64,000 bases of DNA from Gnetum montanum. Lineage: Eukaryota; Streptophyta; Gnetopsida; Gnetales; Gnetaceae. The stretch is taken from contig MNCI01027017.1 in the NCBI GenBank assembly GCA_015680685.1, positions 58,199 through 122,198 of the forward strand. The letters run 5' to 3'. Every line of letters starts with the position of its first letter. The first letter of the stretch is position 1. Both the position numbers and the translations under genes were made by a program. The notes beneath the pieces are model-generated. The model made no database searches. It saw only the letters and a program-made list of their open reading frames with translations, and was not told where the DNA came from. Below are positions 10,480 through 22,239 of this stretch, piece after piece.

Positions 10480-13311
10480 AATAGTGCTTGGAGGTAAAGA
10501 CTCCTATGGCTTTGATGGTCCTTCATCCCATCCCAGTGTTGCTAAAGGTTAAGGTTGACCTACTACTATCAATGCTAATTTTAAGAGCTTGAAAGAACCT
10601 AGTAGTGCTTTCATCTTTTCTTCCTTGCTCTATGGATTATAAATAGTCCACATGGCTTCATTGATGTGGGCTAATGCAAAAATATCCCACCAGCATGACA
10701 TTGAAGGAAACAACTCCTTCGTATTGACAAACTAGGTTGTAAAGGTTTTACTTTCTATGTAAAATGTCCTTACAAGATTCTGTAGTTCTTGGTAGTTGTT
10801 TGTTCTCCTTGCTAGGTTCTCAGAAATATACCATTGATCAATGAATATGTTCCTAAGAACTTCAAGCTTCATGTTGGCTATTTTCAACTTTTGTTTCATC
10901 TCCTTACAAAGCTTGAATTCCACCTTATAGGGGAGGTCAGAATTGGCAACTTGCTTCTCCAACTTGGTCCTCAAGCTTCCTACTATTAGCATCGCTAAGT
11001 TTTCATAACGGAGGTTGGCAAGCTACATATACTCCATCATCTCCTTAATTTGTAAATCCTTTAGGCATACTTCAACCTTGTTAAATACATTTATTCCATC
11101 AATTTTGGGCTACCATACGCCACCTCTTTGCTAGAGTTGTTGGAGAACCTCATTCATCTTCACCTTTATCATTTGAATCTCCTTTTCATTGATCTTTTTA
11201 AGGAGCCCAACATAGTCATTGTAGTGATTTTTTACATGTTCAAACTTTAGAACTTCCTTCTTCCAAACAGCTACCTCAATGACAATTTTCTAGTGAATAG
11301 CACAAGCTTCCTCTATTGAGACATTATGATTTTTGGCTACCAATCTCCTCAAGTCTAGGTTCACCTTAGCAAGTTTCTCCTACTACTAGCATATGTTCTT
11401 AACCAATTGGTCTTTTTTATGCTTAGCATTATGCAAGTACTGATTATCCTTTCTAAGGATCAAGTTTTCTTTTGGACTTGAGATATGTCCTTGTCAATGT
11501 TAAAAGTCATGGCTTTTGACAAGGACATGTTAAGGATTACTTCCTCCTTTGCATTCTCAACTTGTTGGAGTTTTAGTTGAAGTTGTTAAAAAGCTTCATC
11601 TCTTATAAGCTTAGGTCTAAGAATGGTAGGGTCGGATAGACAGACACACAACTTGCTACCTTTTGTGACCAATTGCTAATTGGCTATAGCGACCTCCTCA
11701 ATTATGCATTGGAAATAAGAAAATTGTCCCTTATCTTGAACAGTTGTGATTGGTTTATAGTGATTTCATTTGGATGATCAAAGATCTCTAGAAGTAGTTT
11801 CTCAGTCCCAACCAATCTCTCCAATACTTCTTTGTGCTAAGTAGTGCTCATTTGATCACTCCCTACTCCTATGGATACATGGATGTTTATCTTGGTGGCA
11901 ACATTAGGTATGATCACCACAGGATCATTTAAGGCTTCTATTACACTATTAGCCACCACCTCCACTTGTATCTTTTGGTCTTTGTGCTACATGACCAAGA
12001 TGGTCTCCCCCTCATCCTCCTCCAACATGACAGATAAGGTCATACCATTTCTTGAAATTTTAGGAAATGTTTGTCTAGGAATGGACACTATGACCTCTTG
12101 GACACTTGGATTAGGCATAGTTGATGCCTAGTTCATTTGAATGAAGAACAACAAGGAAGTATCACTATCCAAACAACCTTGCAATGTTGTTTAAGTGGCT
12201 TATGGCTAGATGGTAGACTAATGACTTCCTACCACTTGCATAACTTTGTTGTTTCTACATCTACTAATCTCTAAGCTATCTTAGTCATTCTTTAGCTATA
12301 AGCATTTCTAGTGTAGTCTATGGGGCTACATGTGATGGAGGTGGTCATTGCTCCTCTTCTTCTAGCTTAGCTACTGTCTTTTCTTTTATCATTTCCTGCC
12401 ATGAGGCAATAAATGCATGGTGGATCACATCATTAGAGTAGCAAGCTATGCCTCATCTTGTAAACAACTTGTAGATGAAACATGGAAAGGGAAGTGTCTT
12501 CCTTCCCTTCTTATTTCCCTTAAAGAATTTCTTAATCTCCAAAAAAATAAGTTAGGAAACGTGGACTAGGAACTTCCCTCTTAGAGCAATGCATGCTCAA
12601 GCAGAGAAAGTCATAACTGTACTAGGTCTCACCATTGGGTTAAGGTGATAAGCTGTAATTTTAAAGTATGCTATCTCTACCTTTGTGAGAGCATTGTACT
12701 CCTTCCAATCCACCCCATAACATTACTAAACTGACTCTTTTTTAGCTTATAGGTTCACTTGCATTGAGATTTTAGCCAATGTTATCCTTGTGTTAAGCAA
12801 ACCAAGGGCCTCTATAATGGCCTCAACAAAGTAAGAGATGATGATGTCTTTGATTTGCATTGATGTGTTTGCTTGTTAGTTATTCCAAAATAGGTAAGTC
12901 TCTCCCATGTATCATTCTCAACTATTAGAGAGAATGAGCTACATGGGAGACCCTTGTAGTTTCATGCAAATCTTCTTTAATGCTAGTTCCAAGAAGAATA
13001 CAAAGTTCAACTCCTAGAGAATAGATCTTTAGACCTTCTTGGTCTTGATCGTTTCTAGGTAGGCCTCCATGAGAGTGACCTTTAGGCTAGACCTTGGTCT
13101 AGAAACCTTGTCCTATCTAGATTGGCTAGTTTTCATTATGGGAATTTGTTGACCAAATTCTACCTTGGTCTCCTCCCGAAGGGGTCTTATGGCATGGGCC
13201 ACCTTGACAGCTTATTCTTAGGACTATTGTTGTTATTGTTGTTGTTGTCCTAGGTTGCTTCTCCTTAGGCTATGAAGGTTTTCCTACCTATGATCCTTAT
13301 TTTAATGCCAT
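10480..13311 (-). pseudogene. ORFX of E3, full length but broken
   Basis: The start ATG at 13311 directly follows an acceptor-like ATGATCATAG. The first half aligns with E1 ORFX (about 12420-12540 encodes LPFPCFI.KL followed by a YSNDVI-like segment, matching PFPCLIKKLCQ in E1). The second half is lysine/glutamate-rich coiled coil; an open stretch at 10732-10992 contains KLCKEMKQKLKIANMKLEVL. The total, about 2.8 kb, equals the N2 and N3 copies, so gene size is conserved although there are many stops. Function is unknown. The 3' end is estimated. Confidence 0.6.
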
Positions 13312-13635
13312 CTATGATCATAAACATAACCCTTGATTAACATTTTACTTTATAACCCTTAGTTATTTTGATACCTTTCTTGTTAGATCATGTTATGTTT
13401 AATTAATGTGTGTTTAAAATTTGTTCATTTAGGTGTTGGTTTATGATCTTGGCTTATTATATTATTTTAATATTATTTAATTCCATTGGCTATTGGAGTT
13501 TATTGGTTTATCTTAATCCTATATGATGATTGATTTAATATTATTTTAATGGGTTGACCATGGAGAGTTAGAATAAATTTCAAAAACATTTCTACAAAAA
13601 CCAAGGATTTTTATCTCCCATAATGTAGATCTTAC
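13312..13635 (-). other. Candidate 5' leader intron of E3 ORFX, with central-PPT-like tract
   Basis: A donor-like AGAG/GTAAGAT (near 13635) and an acceptor ATGATCATAG/ATG flank about 320 bp. Inside, near 13609-13622, the minus strand reads CATTATGGGAGA, the degenerate counterpart of the TAGTCATGGGGGAGA tract at the same distance from the ATG in N2, N3 and E1. Confidence 0.4.
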
Positions 13636-13777
13636 CTCTAGTAGCATGAGGATCAAAAAATGGAGGAACATGTAGTAGTAGTTTGAAAGTTATGGTGTTG
13701 GAAAGGTTCTTAGGCTTTGAAAAATGGAAAAAACTACTTTTGTTGTTTGGAAAAATGTTGCAAAATAAGCCAAGTCA

Positions 13778-13882
13778 CACATGTATTTATAGCATTTTTT
13801 TACTATGTCAATAGGATGCATTGATGGGGTTACATCAACTCATCCCTCTACATTGATGGGAATGCATCAATGTAGTCATACT
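13778..13882 (-). promoter_or_regulatory. Internal U3-like promoter block upstream of ORFX (E3)
   Basis: On the minus strand a TATTTATA-type TATA box (13783-13791) is preceded by TGCATCAATG-type motifs (13800-13882). They match the motif set of E3's own LTR U3: ATGGGGTTACATCAAC here corresponds to ATGAGGTTGCATCGAC in the LTR. The order of motif cluster then TATA is the LTR order. This is inferred as a promoter for ORFX. Confidence 0.45.
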
Positions 13883-15499
13883 TAGCAAAGTTGTGCTTTA
13901 CAAAAAGGAGGAAGTTTAATTGAGTTTTTGGATGAAACAAGAGCCTAATGGAAGCCAGAAAGATGTAGAATGATGGAAACAACATAGAAGAGGATGATGT
14001 TGATGTACGAGAAGAAATTGGAGCAAATTTAGATGAACTTGAGATGCCAAAGGGAAATAAAATTGGATGTTTGAATGTAAGTTGATGTGATTGATTATAG
14101 AAATAACTGATAGATAAGAATTTTAAGTTGAGGTAGATGGACATGAATGCAAGTGGATCCTCCCCAAAGTAGGCTTAGGCCTCTGATGGCCTAACATGCC
14201 CTCATTACAAGAAGTCCATAGGCATCAACGATGATTAATGGTCATTTCAAGTTGACATCCATAACAAAAAATGAGCCATCGTAGGATTATATGATCATCA
14301 TAACAAATAAATTAATTGATCATGATATAAGGTAATGGGATGATGTGTGATTAGTTGAGAATGATGGTAGAAAGACAAGTATGGATAGGTGAACTTCATC
14401 TAAGTCACATGAGATGCTTGTGAAATTTGTAATTAAGATGATTTGATATCATCTCATTCCTAGTTGAGACCAAGTCCATTCCATCTTTAGTAACTCTGCA
14501 TTAACATATCCTTTCCCTTTGACCATTAGGAGTTCATGACAATTCCTAAAAGATAACCACCACTCTAAGAGAAGAAGAAAAGAGAAGCAGGAAGAAAGAG
14601 CCTTAGTTAGAAGGGTGCTTTTAGGCATGGGTAACATGTCTTTCTAGCCCCATAACTAGTGCTTGTAGCCCATTATTGTGTTTAAGGGATTTACTTTGAA
14701 TTCTTTTCTATGATTGTTTTTTTCTCATGTGAATCACACCATGCAAAGACATGCTTCTTGGTTATTAGTTGATGATAGGAGTTGTGATATACCAATGGAG
14801 AAAAAACATAAAACTTGAGAAAGAAGTTCGAAAGAGAATATGATAGGTCCCCTTGAACTCACATCCTTTTTCATTCCTTCTTGATCTTTTACAATTTTGG
14901 TAAGTAGCAAGATCATTGGTTACTTTTAGTTATAATTTGGAAGGACCTCATGCTCCCAAAGTGCAAATCTTTCTTGGAATAAATGGAAGGAATGGATGTT
15001 ATGGGCCCATTGCCTGATATCATTAGAAAATTAACAATTTGTTAATAGAGGATATAATTCAAAGATGAAGTTTCCCCCTTTAGTAAATCAATCATGACAT
15101 TAATGGCTACATTCTTGAACTCTTGGTATTAACAATGGTAATGGAAAAATTAAAGGTTCCTTATAAAATGAGATAAAACACTAAAAATAAGAATTAAAGA
15201 AAAGGAAAAATATATAAAATAGTTGATAAAATTTTCAAGAAAATGAAAAACATATGAAGAACAATGTAAAACAAAAAGGCAAAAATTTGGGTTAGTCCTC
15301 TCAAGATATTAGAATGAATGGCCATCTCCCCCACAACTAAGTTGAGAGGAGGAGATTCAAAAAATATAGCATGCTTGCTCTTACTTTAAGGTGTTGGTAT
15401 TGGTGATTAGTAGAGGTTCCAGAAATGACTTCACTTATTGAATGTTAATCAACAAATGTTGCTAAGCTTGATGGATGGTAGATAGTCATGACATTAGAA
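13883..15499 (-). mobile_element. Non-coding 3' region of E3
   Basis: It lies between the integrase end and the internal promoter block. It holds the conserved family landmarks in minus orientation: GGCCATCTCCCCCACAACTAAGTTG near 15320, CATGCAAAGACATG near 14740, and the CTAGTGCTTGTAGCCCATTATTG to AAAGAGCCTTAGTTAGA segment near 14590-14680. No supported gene is present. Confidence 0.6.
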
Positions 15500-18400
15500 G
15501 GAAAAGTTGCATAAATGATGTAAGATCCTTTCCATAGCATTTAAAACTTAGTATGTTGTGGTGCATGCATGGGGTTCCAATAAAGGACCATATTGCCAAG
15601 TTGGAATTTATCTTTTCTTATGTATACATCATGATATTGTTTTACATGTGCATTGTGCACAGCATTAATTCTCAAGACTACTTTGTTAGTTCTCATCCAG
15701 CACATTTAGTATCATTAGACATTCTTTATGTGCTAGACTAAGGTCAAGATCATAGGTAGTTGAGAGTATATAGAACTTAGCTTGGATTGGAAGTATTGGC
15801 AGTTTTCCATATACTAACTCATAAGGAGAGTAACCTATAGGAGGTTCCTAAGTTGATCAGTATGCCCAAAGAGCATCATTGCATTTCATACTCCAGTCCT
15901 TTCTATATTGACTAATTATTCATGTTAGAATCATGGTTATCTCTTTGTTAGTAACTTCAGCTTATTCATTAGCTTAGGGGTGGTACGGGGTTATCAATTT
16001 ATGTTGTATCCCCAAGTGTTACATTAGTTTTCAAAAAGTATATCTTGTAAAGAAAGTTCCATTATCTAAAATTAGTGCCCTTAGCACACCAACACTATTT
16101 ACCACATTTTTCTAAACAAATCATGCTATAGTGGAAGATGAACAATTAATGAAAATTGTAGCTTTGGCTCACTTGGTACAATAGTCAATAGTAATAATGA
16201 TGTATGCCTTCCCATTGGACATGGAGGTGATGGATCTCATGAAGTCAATGTCCCAAAGGTCAAAGGATCATGATTCCTCCATCTTGTTAGCAATGCTTGC
16301 ACAAATGGAAAAAATGATAAGCATCCTTGAAAATGATTGACTAGAACTATCTTGCTATGAAAATATCCACATCCATCCTTCTTCCTACATAATGGTCCCC
16401 ACAAGGATCTTCATGAGCATCTTGGAGGATTTGAAGTTAATTAGCATTCAGCACATGCCATCACGTCAAGTAATCTACACAAACCTTGTAAAGGTAACCT
16501 TGGATTTCCAAATAGTACTTTACTTAGTAAAGAAACTATCATTTCTTCTTACTATCCCATTCTTGTAGAGTCTCATAAGTAAGAAGCTAATTACCAATTA
16601 GTTTTCTCAGGCTCTAAAATATCAATGGATTTGACAAAGAGGAGTTCATTTGGGAATTGATCAGATAAAGGCACCTCATTCACTTTTCCAACTCATCATA
16701 GTAGAGGTAATTGATTAGAGCTTACATTCTTGATGCCCTTTCTGTCCATCATCATAAGATCAAATTCTTGCAAAATCATCATTCAACTTATGACACATGG
16801 GCTTACCAATAGCTTGTTCATTAATAAATGAATGGCACTATGATTAATATGTATAAAAAATTTGTATCCAAGCACATAGTGCCTAAATTTTTCTAGAGAG
16901 TATACCACTACCATAATCTCCTTCTCAGTGGTGATATAATTCAGTTGTGCATCCATACTGCTTATGCTTATATAATGGATATAATATGGATTTTTTTGAT
17001 CATTCAATAATGTAAGCATTATTCCCAATCATAGTTGGATTCATTTTGTCATGATATGGAATGGTTTGGACTAATCTAAAGCACATAGAATTGGAGGTTC
17101 TATGAGCTTTTGCATTAGCTATTAGAATGCTTATTCACATTTCTTGGTCTAGTCAAACAATGCATCCTTCTTTGCTAGCTCCACCAGTAGTTTTGCAATT
17201 TTTGAAAAGTTTTTGATGAAGTGCCTATAGTAACATGTGTATCCAAGGAATGACTACACATCTTTTACTATTTCAGGTTGTTAAGTACTTCCTTGGATGA
17301 TCCTTACTTTTCTAGGTTCATGTTAATTTCTTTCTCTAAAATTCTCTACCCTAAGACTATGCCCTATTACATCATCAAATGGCTTTTCTACCAATTAAGC
17401 CATAAGTTGTTCTTCACACAACATTTCAGCACTTGCTCCAGATGGTCCAAGGCTTACTTAAAGTTGATGCCATAGGTGGAGAAGTAGTCCATGAAGACCT
17501 CCATACCACTACTAATTTGTTGTTGAAAAATGCTAAGCACTAGGAGTTGGAAGGTGGCAGGGGCATTGTAAAGGCCAAAGGACATCTTTTTGTATGTAAA
17601 AGTTCCCTAGAGACTTGTGAAGGTTATTTTGGCCTGATCCTCTAATGCTATCTAGATTTGGTTATAGCCATTATAACTATCTAGAAAATTGTAGTAGTGA
17701 TGACCTACAATAGTATCTGGCGCTTGGTTCATGAACGATAATGGAAAATGATGTTTGAAAGTTGTCATATTCAAGAGCCTATAGTCTATGCAAATTTTCT
17801 ATTTACTATCTTTCTTTGGTACAATGATGAGCAGGATAACCAACTCACTATCCACAATGGGATAAATGAATTTTTCCTTAAAATTTGTTCAATTTAATCC
17901 TTAACAACTTTCTTAAGCTTTGGATTTAACCTTCTCGGCGGCTACCTTTTTAATTTAATGGAGGAGTTAGTATAGATTTGATGTTGGCATATCTATGGAT
18001 CCCTATTAGTTCATGATATAACTAGATAAATTTTTTTGACCATATGTTTATCACTCAAAAATTTTATTTTTTTTTGATTAACCAAGTTTGGCATTGATAA
18101 TTACCAACTTTTCATTGTCCAGAAAAGAATATTCTAGATTATCTAATGACATTTTAAGTTCAAGGTGCTCCTTCTTGAAATGATTTGGGATCTCCAACTT
18201 CCCCTAATCCATCTTAGTTTGTGCATGGAAAATTTGGCTATGGATATGCTCTATTTCATCTATATTATCAAAGTAGATACTTGTGAGGCTTTCTACTAGT
18301 TCCATGCATACGTTTGAGTCTGCTCTGATATCTGTTGTTAGCCATTGGGTACCTTCCTATTTTGTGACTACTCCATACAAGCACCTTTGAACATTGGATG

Positions 18401-18930
18401 CCTCAACACACTTATTGCATGCTGTGATGGATGTGCTTTTCATGGCCTACATCCTTTGCATGCAATGACATCTTATGTCACTATATGTGATGCATGGAAC
18501 TTTCTTCTTCTCTATCTTTCCAAATTCATTTTCCTTAGAGATCTCCAAGGAAAGATCTTAGATCTCCAACTTGGCATCAATTATGTTAAGCCAAGCCCTT
18601 TTCATAATAATAGGAAAGTCACCCTTATAAGTATCCACATGAATCACTAGGAAATTAGCATGATAAGACCACCCATAGATAATGATAACTATTTCCTCTA
18701 CTAATTTCTAATGGATAATAATGGACTGATCTACAAGATCTGGTCTAATGTTACATTTCTTTAGTGAAGATAAGTTCTAGCTCTTGTACATTTCTTATGA
18801 GATCAAATTCACTATAGAGCTTGAGTTCAATAGAGAATTATAGGGATTATTTGCTACAATCTATAAATAGATAAGGAGACTCCCAAGATTAGATCATTTT
18901 CTAGAAAGATGACCAATGTTAATCCAATCC
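15500..18930 (-). pseudogene. E3 pol: protease, reverse transcriptase, RNase H, integrase
   Basis: In minus orientation: a retropepsin remnant (about 18930-18480; SSSIVNLISHEMY, then GDFPIIMKRAWL); reverse transcriptase (about 17990-17200; PIVDSELV, YNFLDSYNGYNQI, FGLYNAPATFQ, and FMDYFSTYG in place of the F/YMDD catalytic motif, so one catalytic Asp is Tyr); RNase H (about 17080-16760; EKEIMVVVYSLEKFRHYVLGYK); integrase (about 16480-15700; ITSMSNGKAYIIITIDYCTK, DNGTFFT). Numerous stops and shifts show it is dead. Domain order with integrase last is that of Ty3/gypsy. Confidence 0.8.
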
Positions 18931-21191
18931 ATGATCGCATAGGTCAACATAAAAATATGTACATTGGAGGATCTTTGGTTTGAAGGAGGCTTGAGAGTGA
19001 TTTAAGAAGTAGAAGAAGTAGGGTTAATAGCCACAAGTGTTTGCAAGGAATTTTGTGAACTTTTGAGCCTGAAGAAACCTCTCTTTCAAGGTTTATGCTT
19101 CACACCACTTAGATGGTTATCCAACTATAAGTCAATGGCTCTCATGGTTTTTCTTTATTTTCGTTGTAGTGGAATTTCTCCTCAGATAGGTGGAGACGGT
19201 GGCAAAGAGGTGGTGTTAGATGGTGTAGGGTTAGGTGAGGTATATTGAAAAGGATAAGTAGAGGAAGATTTAGGTCATGGAGTCTGGATTCCATAATATT
19301 TTGCAGGATACTATTGGTGAGCAAAAGAATTACAACTAATAGAGCCATGAAGAGATACAACCTTCTAGACATAATATCCATAAGGATCTAGATATCGATA
19401 AGGATATTGTTATCATGGTGACAACATCCCCCACGATTGTGGGTTTTGCCACTATTGATATTGCATCTGAGGTTGAGGTGATGTTTCACTTGGATAATAC
19501 TGTGTTTGGTAAAACTACTACTTGTAATTACCTTATGGGTAACGCAATCTATTAGGTGACTACCTTTTTGTAAATTTTTTATTTAAGATGTACACCCCAA
19601 ATTCTTGTAGATATGACAGCATGGGACAACATCCTTTAGGATGTTCATACTGGTAGATATCACATTCATCATCATCTATTTCTAAATCTACAACCTCATT
19701 GACCACTACAGCCTTTCCTTTCTATTGATGATAATCCCTTTCTATAACTTTCCTTTTCCTTTTGTCTCGGTTACTACTTCCTTGCACTACCTTCTCCTCC
19801 ATAATCTTAAGAGTAGTTTGAAAATTTCATCTAAGGATTTTCATATTTTGTCTACCTTGATATTTCAGTAATAGATTTTTATATGGTTAAGATCTTTCTC
19901 TGCACCACTTCATCTAGTGGTGCTTCCTCCTTTAAATCATAAAAATGTATCTTCTTCTTGTGAATGGAGAGGTCTCTATTGTATTCCTTCCCACTTTCAC
20001 ATTTTTTCAAACTCTGCTCCACACCCCCTCCTCGTTTCTTCTTTTGTTACCTTTTGATTAGCCTTTGGATCTAATGGGCTTGCATTTCAAAAAGTATTTA
20101 TTAGGCTAGACCCAAATAGTTTCTCATGTTTTAATTTAGAGCCCATCTATTATGTGGCAAAGTTTCTCTTTTTAAGAGAATTCATAACTTAGGCATTGGT
20201 GCAAGAGAGAATAGTACCTACCCAGAGTCACATCTAAGGACTCATGATTTTCTTACTTCCATCCTTGGATCTATTTCCTCAAATTAGACACTTTTGAGTA
20301 CATTTGGTACTTATCGTTAAACAACTCCAGCATTGTACTCCATCTGTAAATGGATTCTAGCTTCAAACACCAGTACTAGCTTTATGCTTCTTTGATAAGT
20401 ATCCTTCAAAATAATTTTACTTACTACCCATTTATTCTCAATGTTTTGTAAGATGCAGGCATTATGGAAAGCTTATAGAGGATGTTGGGGATCAACATTA
20501 TATCCCCCTTCAAATTTGAAGATATTGTTCATGTCCAACCTTTTAATCTTGCCATATTTTTTATTCATAGTAGAAATCTTGACTACTTTTGAAACATTCA
20601 ACATGTTTCTAGTGGCCAAAAAAGGCTCATCATCATCATCATGTCCATGGTGGCTCCTATTATGATCATGCTTTCTATAGCAAGTTCTGTTGTGCCTTCT
20701 TTCTTGGTGATGCTCTTGTTCTTGTTTGTCTTGACTTCCATCTTGGTTTCCTTCATCTCGATGGAACCTCCTATCATCTTCACCTCAATCCTAATCAATC
20801 CTATCTCTATCTTTGTCATGGCTTCCCTTGTCAAAATTCAAGGATGAGGAGGATGGTGAAGGTAGATGACTAGGAGAATGGTATCTTCTAGTCCTTCTCT
20901 TTTGGCCCTTAGCCTGATCCTTCTCCTTGTTTTTATCCTTCTCTTGGTCATTCTTCTTGTCCTTGGATGAATGACTAGAAGACTTATCTTTTAAGGCTCT
21001 TCGACCTTTGGACTCTATCGTTCCTTCACCAAGGTTCTCCAAGGTTGACTACAATTGTTGATGAAGGGTATCCTCCTAAAAGAAAAGAGGAGACTTTGTG
21101 TATTGATAGTGCCTAGAAAAAAATCCTATCCTTCTTTATGTGGCTATAGGAACAATGGTGGTGACATTTGTTTGCTCTTGGAGGATTCATA
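18931..21191 (-). pseudogene. E3 gag, C-terminal and central part
   Basis: It continues the gag whose N-terminus is now at 47179-47530. The minus-strand open stretch 20791-21042 is a highly charged Lys/Asp/Glu/Ser segment (KDKKNDQEKDKNKEKDQAKG), equivalent to the Ser-rich linker in the other gags. The capsid-like Retrotrans_gag domain follows near 20600-20050, then a proline/tyrosine-rich tail towards 19200. Frames are broken throughout. The boundary with protease is approximate. Confidence 0.6.
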
Positions 21192-21196
21192 GCAAG
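21192..21196 (+). other. Target-site duplication of E1, left copy (GCAAG)
   Basis: GCAAG precedes the TG of the E1 5' LTR and recurs exactly at 47174-47178 after the E1 3' LTR. Five bp is the usual Ty3/gypsy duplication. Confidence 0.85.
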
Positions 21197-22084
21197 TGAA
21201 GAAGCATCAAAGTGTTGCGTTAATGGACCCTTGTTGGTCTGGCCTTGTTGACAGGCCCTCATTAATGTGGTCCCATTTATGTGGTGTTGCTCCATCGACA
21301 AGGTCACATTCACGTTGCATTTGTTGCATTTATTGGACCCTTTCAACATAGCTCCATAGTAAAGTTGATAAATACATGCTCACCAGTCATGTTTATAGGA
21401 GGTCAAGTCATAGTTATAGTAGAGCTCTTGCAGTTTTATCATTTGAGAGTTAGAATATTTCTCTAAGTGCCTACAATAGGAGTTAGAAAGTATACAAATC
21501 TTCATTTGAGCACTGATGTACCTAAGCACACTAGTGTGAATGGCAAAAAATAAGCCTTTTGATCAAACCTTGCAACACTTGGAATAGATTAATGATTTAT
21601 TTCTACATTTACTACTTTCATTAATTATGCAATTAATTAAGCTAAACTAGACTTCAATTGATTAATTAAGTAATTAAGCTAAATAGATTAAACACATAAG
21701 TATGACTACTTTGAGCATAACATATAGTACTTAGTAATCCTAACAGTGCTTAACACTTAGTAGTCTAGTAGTGTTGTATGCATTTAGGATGTGCATGGAA
21801 AGTGGGACTAGATACTTATGTTAGGATTAGTTAAAGATTAATTAAATTAGATTTTAAATTACTTCATTTCTCTAATTTAAAGCACTAGGAACATAAAACA
21901 TAAAATAATAAAAATCATATGTCTTGATTACACGTAATTGGGAAGACAACAAATGATTGCTAAGGCAAGTTCACTTCCTAGAGGCTAGTGTACAGGAAGC
22001 CATAGAGTCCATGGAATTCAACTAGATCACATGTGAATGCTTGTGATTCATATGGTTGAGTGTAGGGGTACTTTTTGCTCATCA
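21197..22084 (+). mobile_element. 5' LTR of E1
   Basis: It starts TGAAGAAGCATC (compare TGATGAATCATG in N1), then GTTAATGGACCCTTGTTGG. It contains TATAAA-like GATAAATACATGC near 21366, the GTACCTAAGCACAC block near 21520, and ends GGGTACTTTTTGCTCATCA, followed at once by the PBS. Length 888 bp. Confidence 0.85.
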
Positions 22085-22085
22085 T

Positions 22086-22103
22086 TGGCATTGTTGTTGG
22101 GGA
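22086..22103 (+). other. Primer-binding site of E1 (tRNA-Asp type)
   Basis: TGGCATTGTTGTTGGGGA lies two bases after the LTR end. It differs from TGGCGCCGTTGCCGGGGA mainly by C-to-T and G-to-A changes. Confidence 0.85.
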
Positions 22104-22239
22104 TTTTTTTTTATTTGAAACATGCACTATCTAGGTTTAGTGAACATCGTTAACATTATTGGACAAACCCTAAGGTCATAATCATTTTCACGATAACTAT
22201 AATCACATAAGCACACTGATATCTTATTTGTATTGCAAA

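Larger units (their letters stand above)
9935..21196 (-). mobile_element. Element E3, main part (host of the nest)
   Basis: This is a minus-strand Ty3/gypsy element. From right to left: the rest of gag, protease, reverse transcriptase, RNase H, integrase, a 3' region, ORFX, polypurine tract, and a truncated 3' LTR. Its 5' LTR, PBS and gag start are displaced to 47174-47833 because E1 inserted at 21197 with target duplication GCAAG. E3 must predate E1, N1, N3, E2 and N2. Its coding parts are the most broken in the window. Confidence 0.85.

Noticed and set aside
20598-20847. Overlapping open frames with Met/Ile-rich repeats
   Set aside because: They lie over the charged linker of E3 gag; the low-complexity CAT/ATG-rich DNA creates open frames on both strands.
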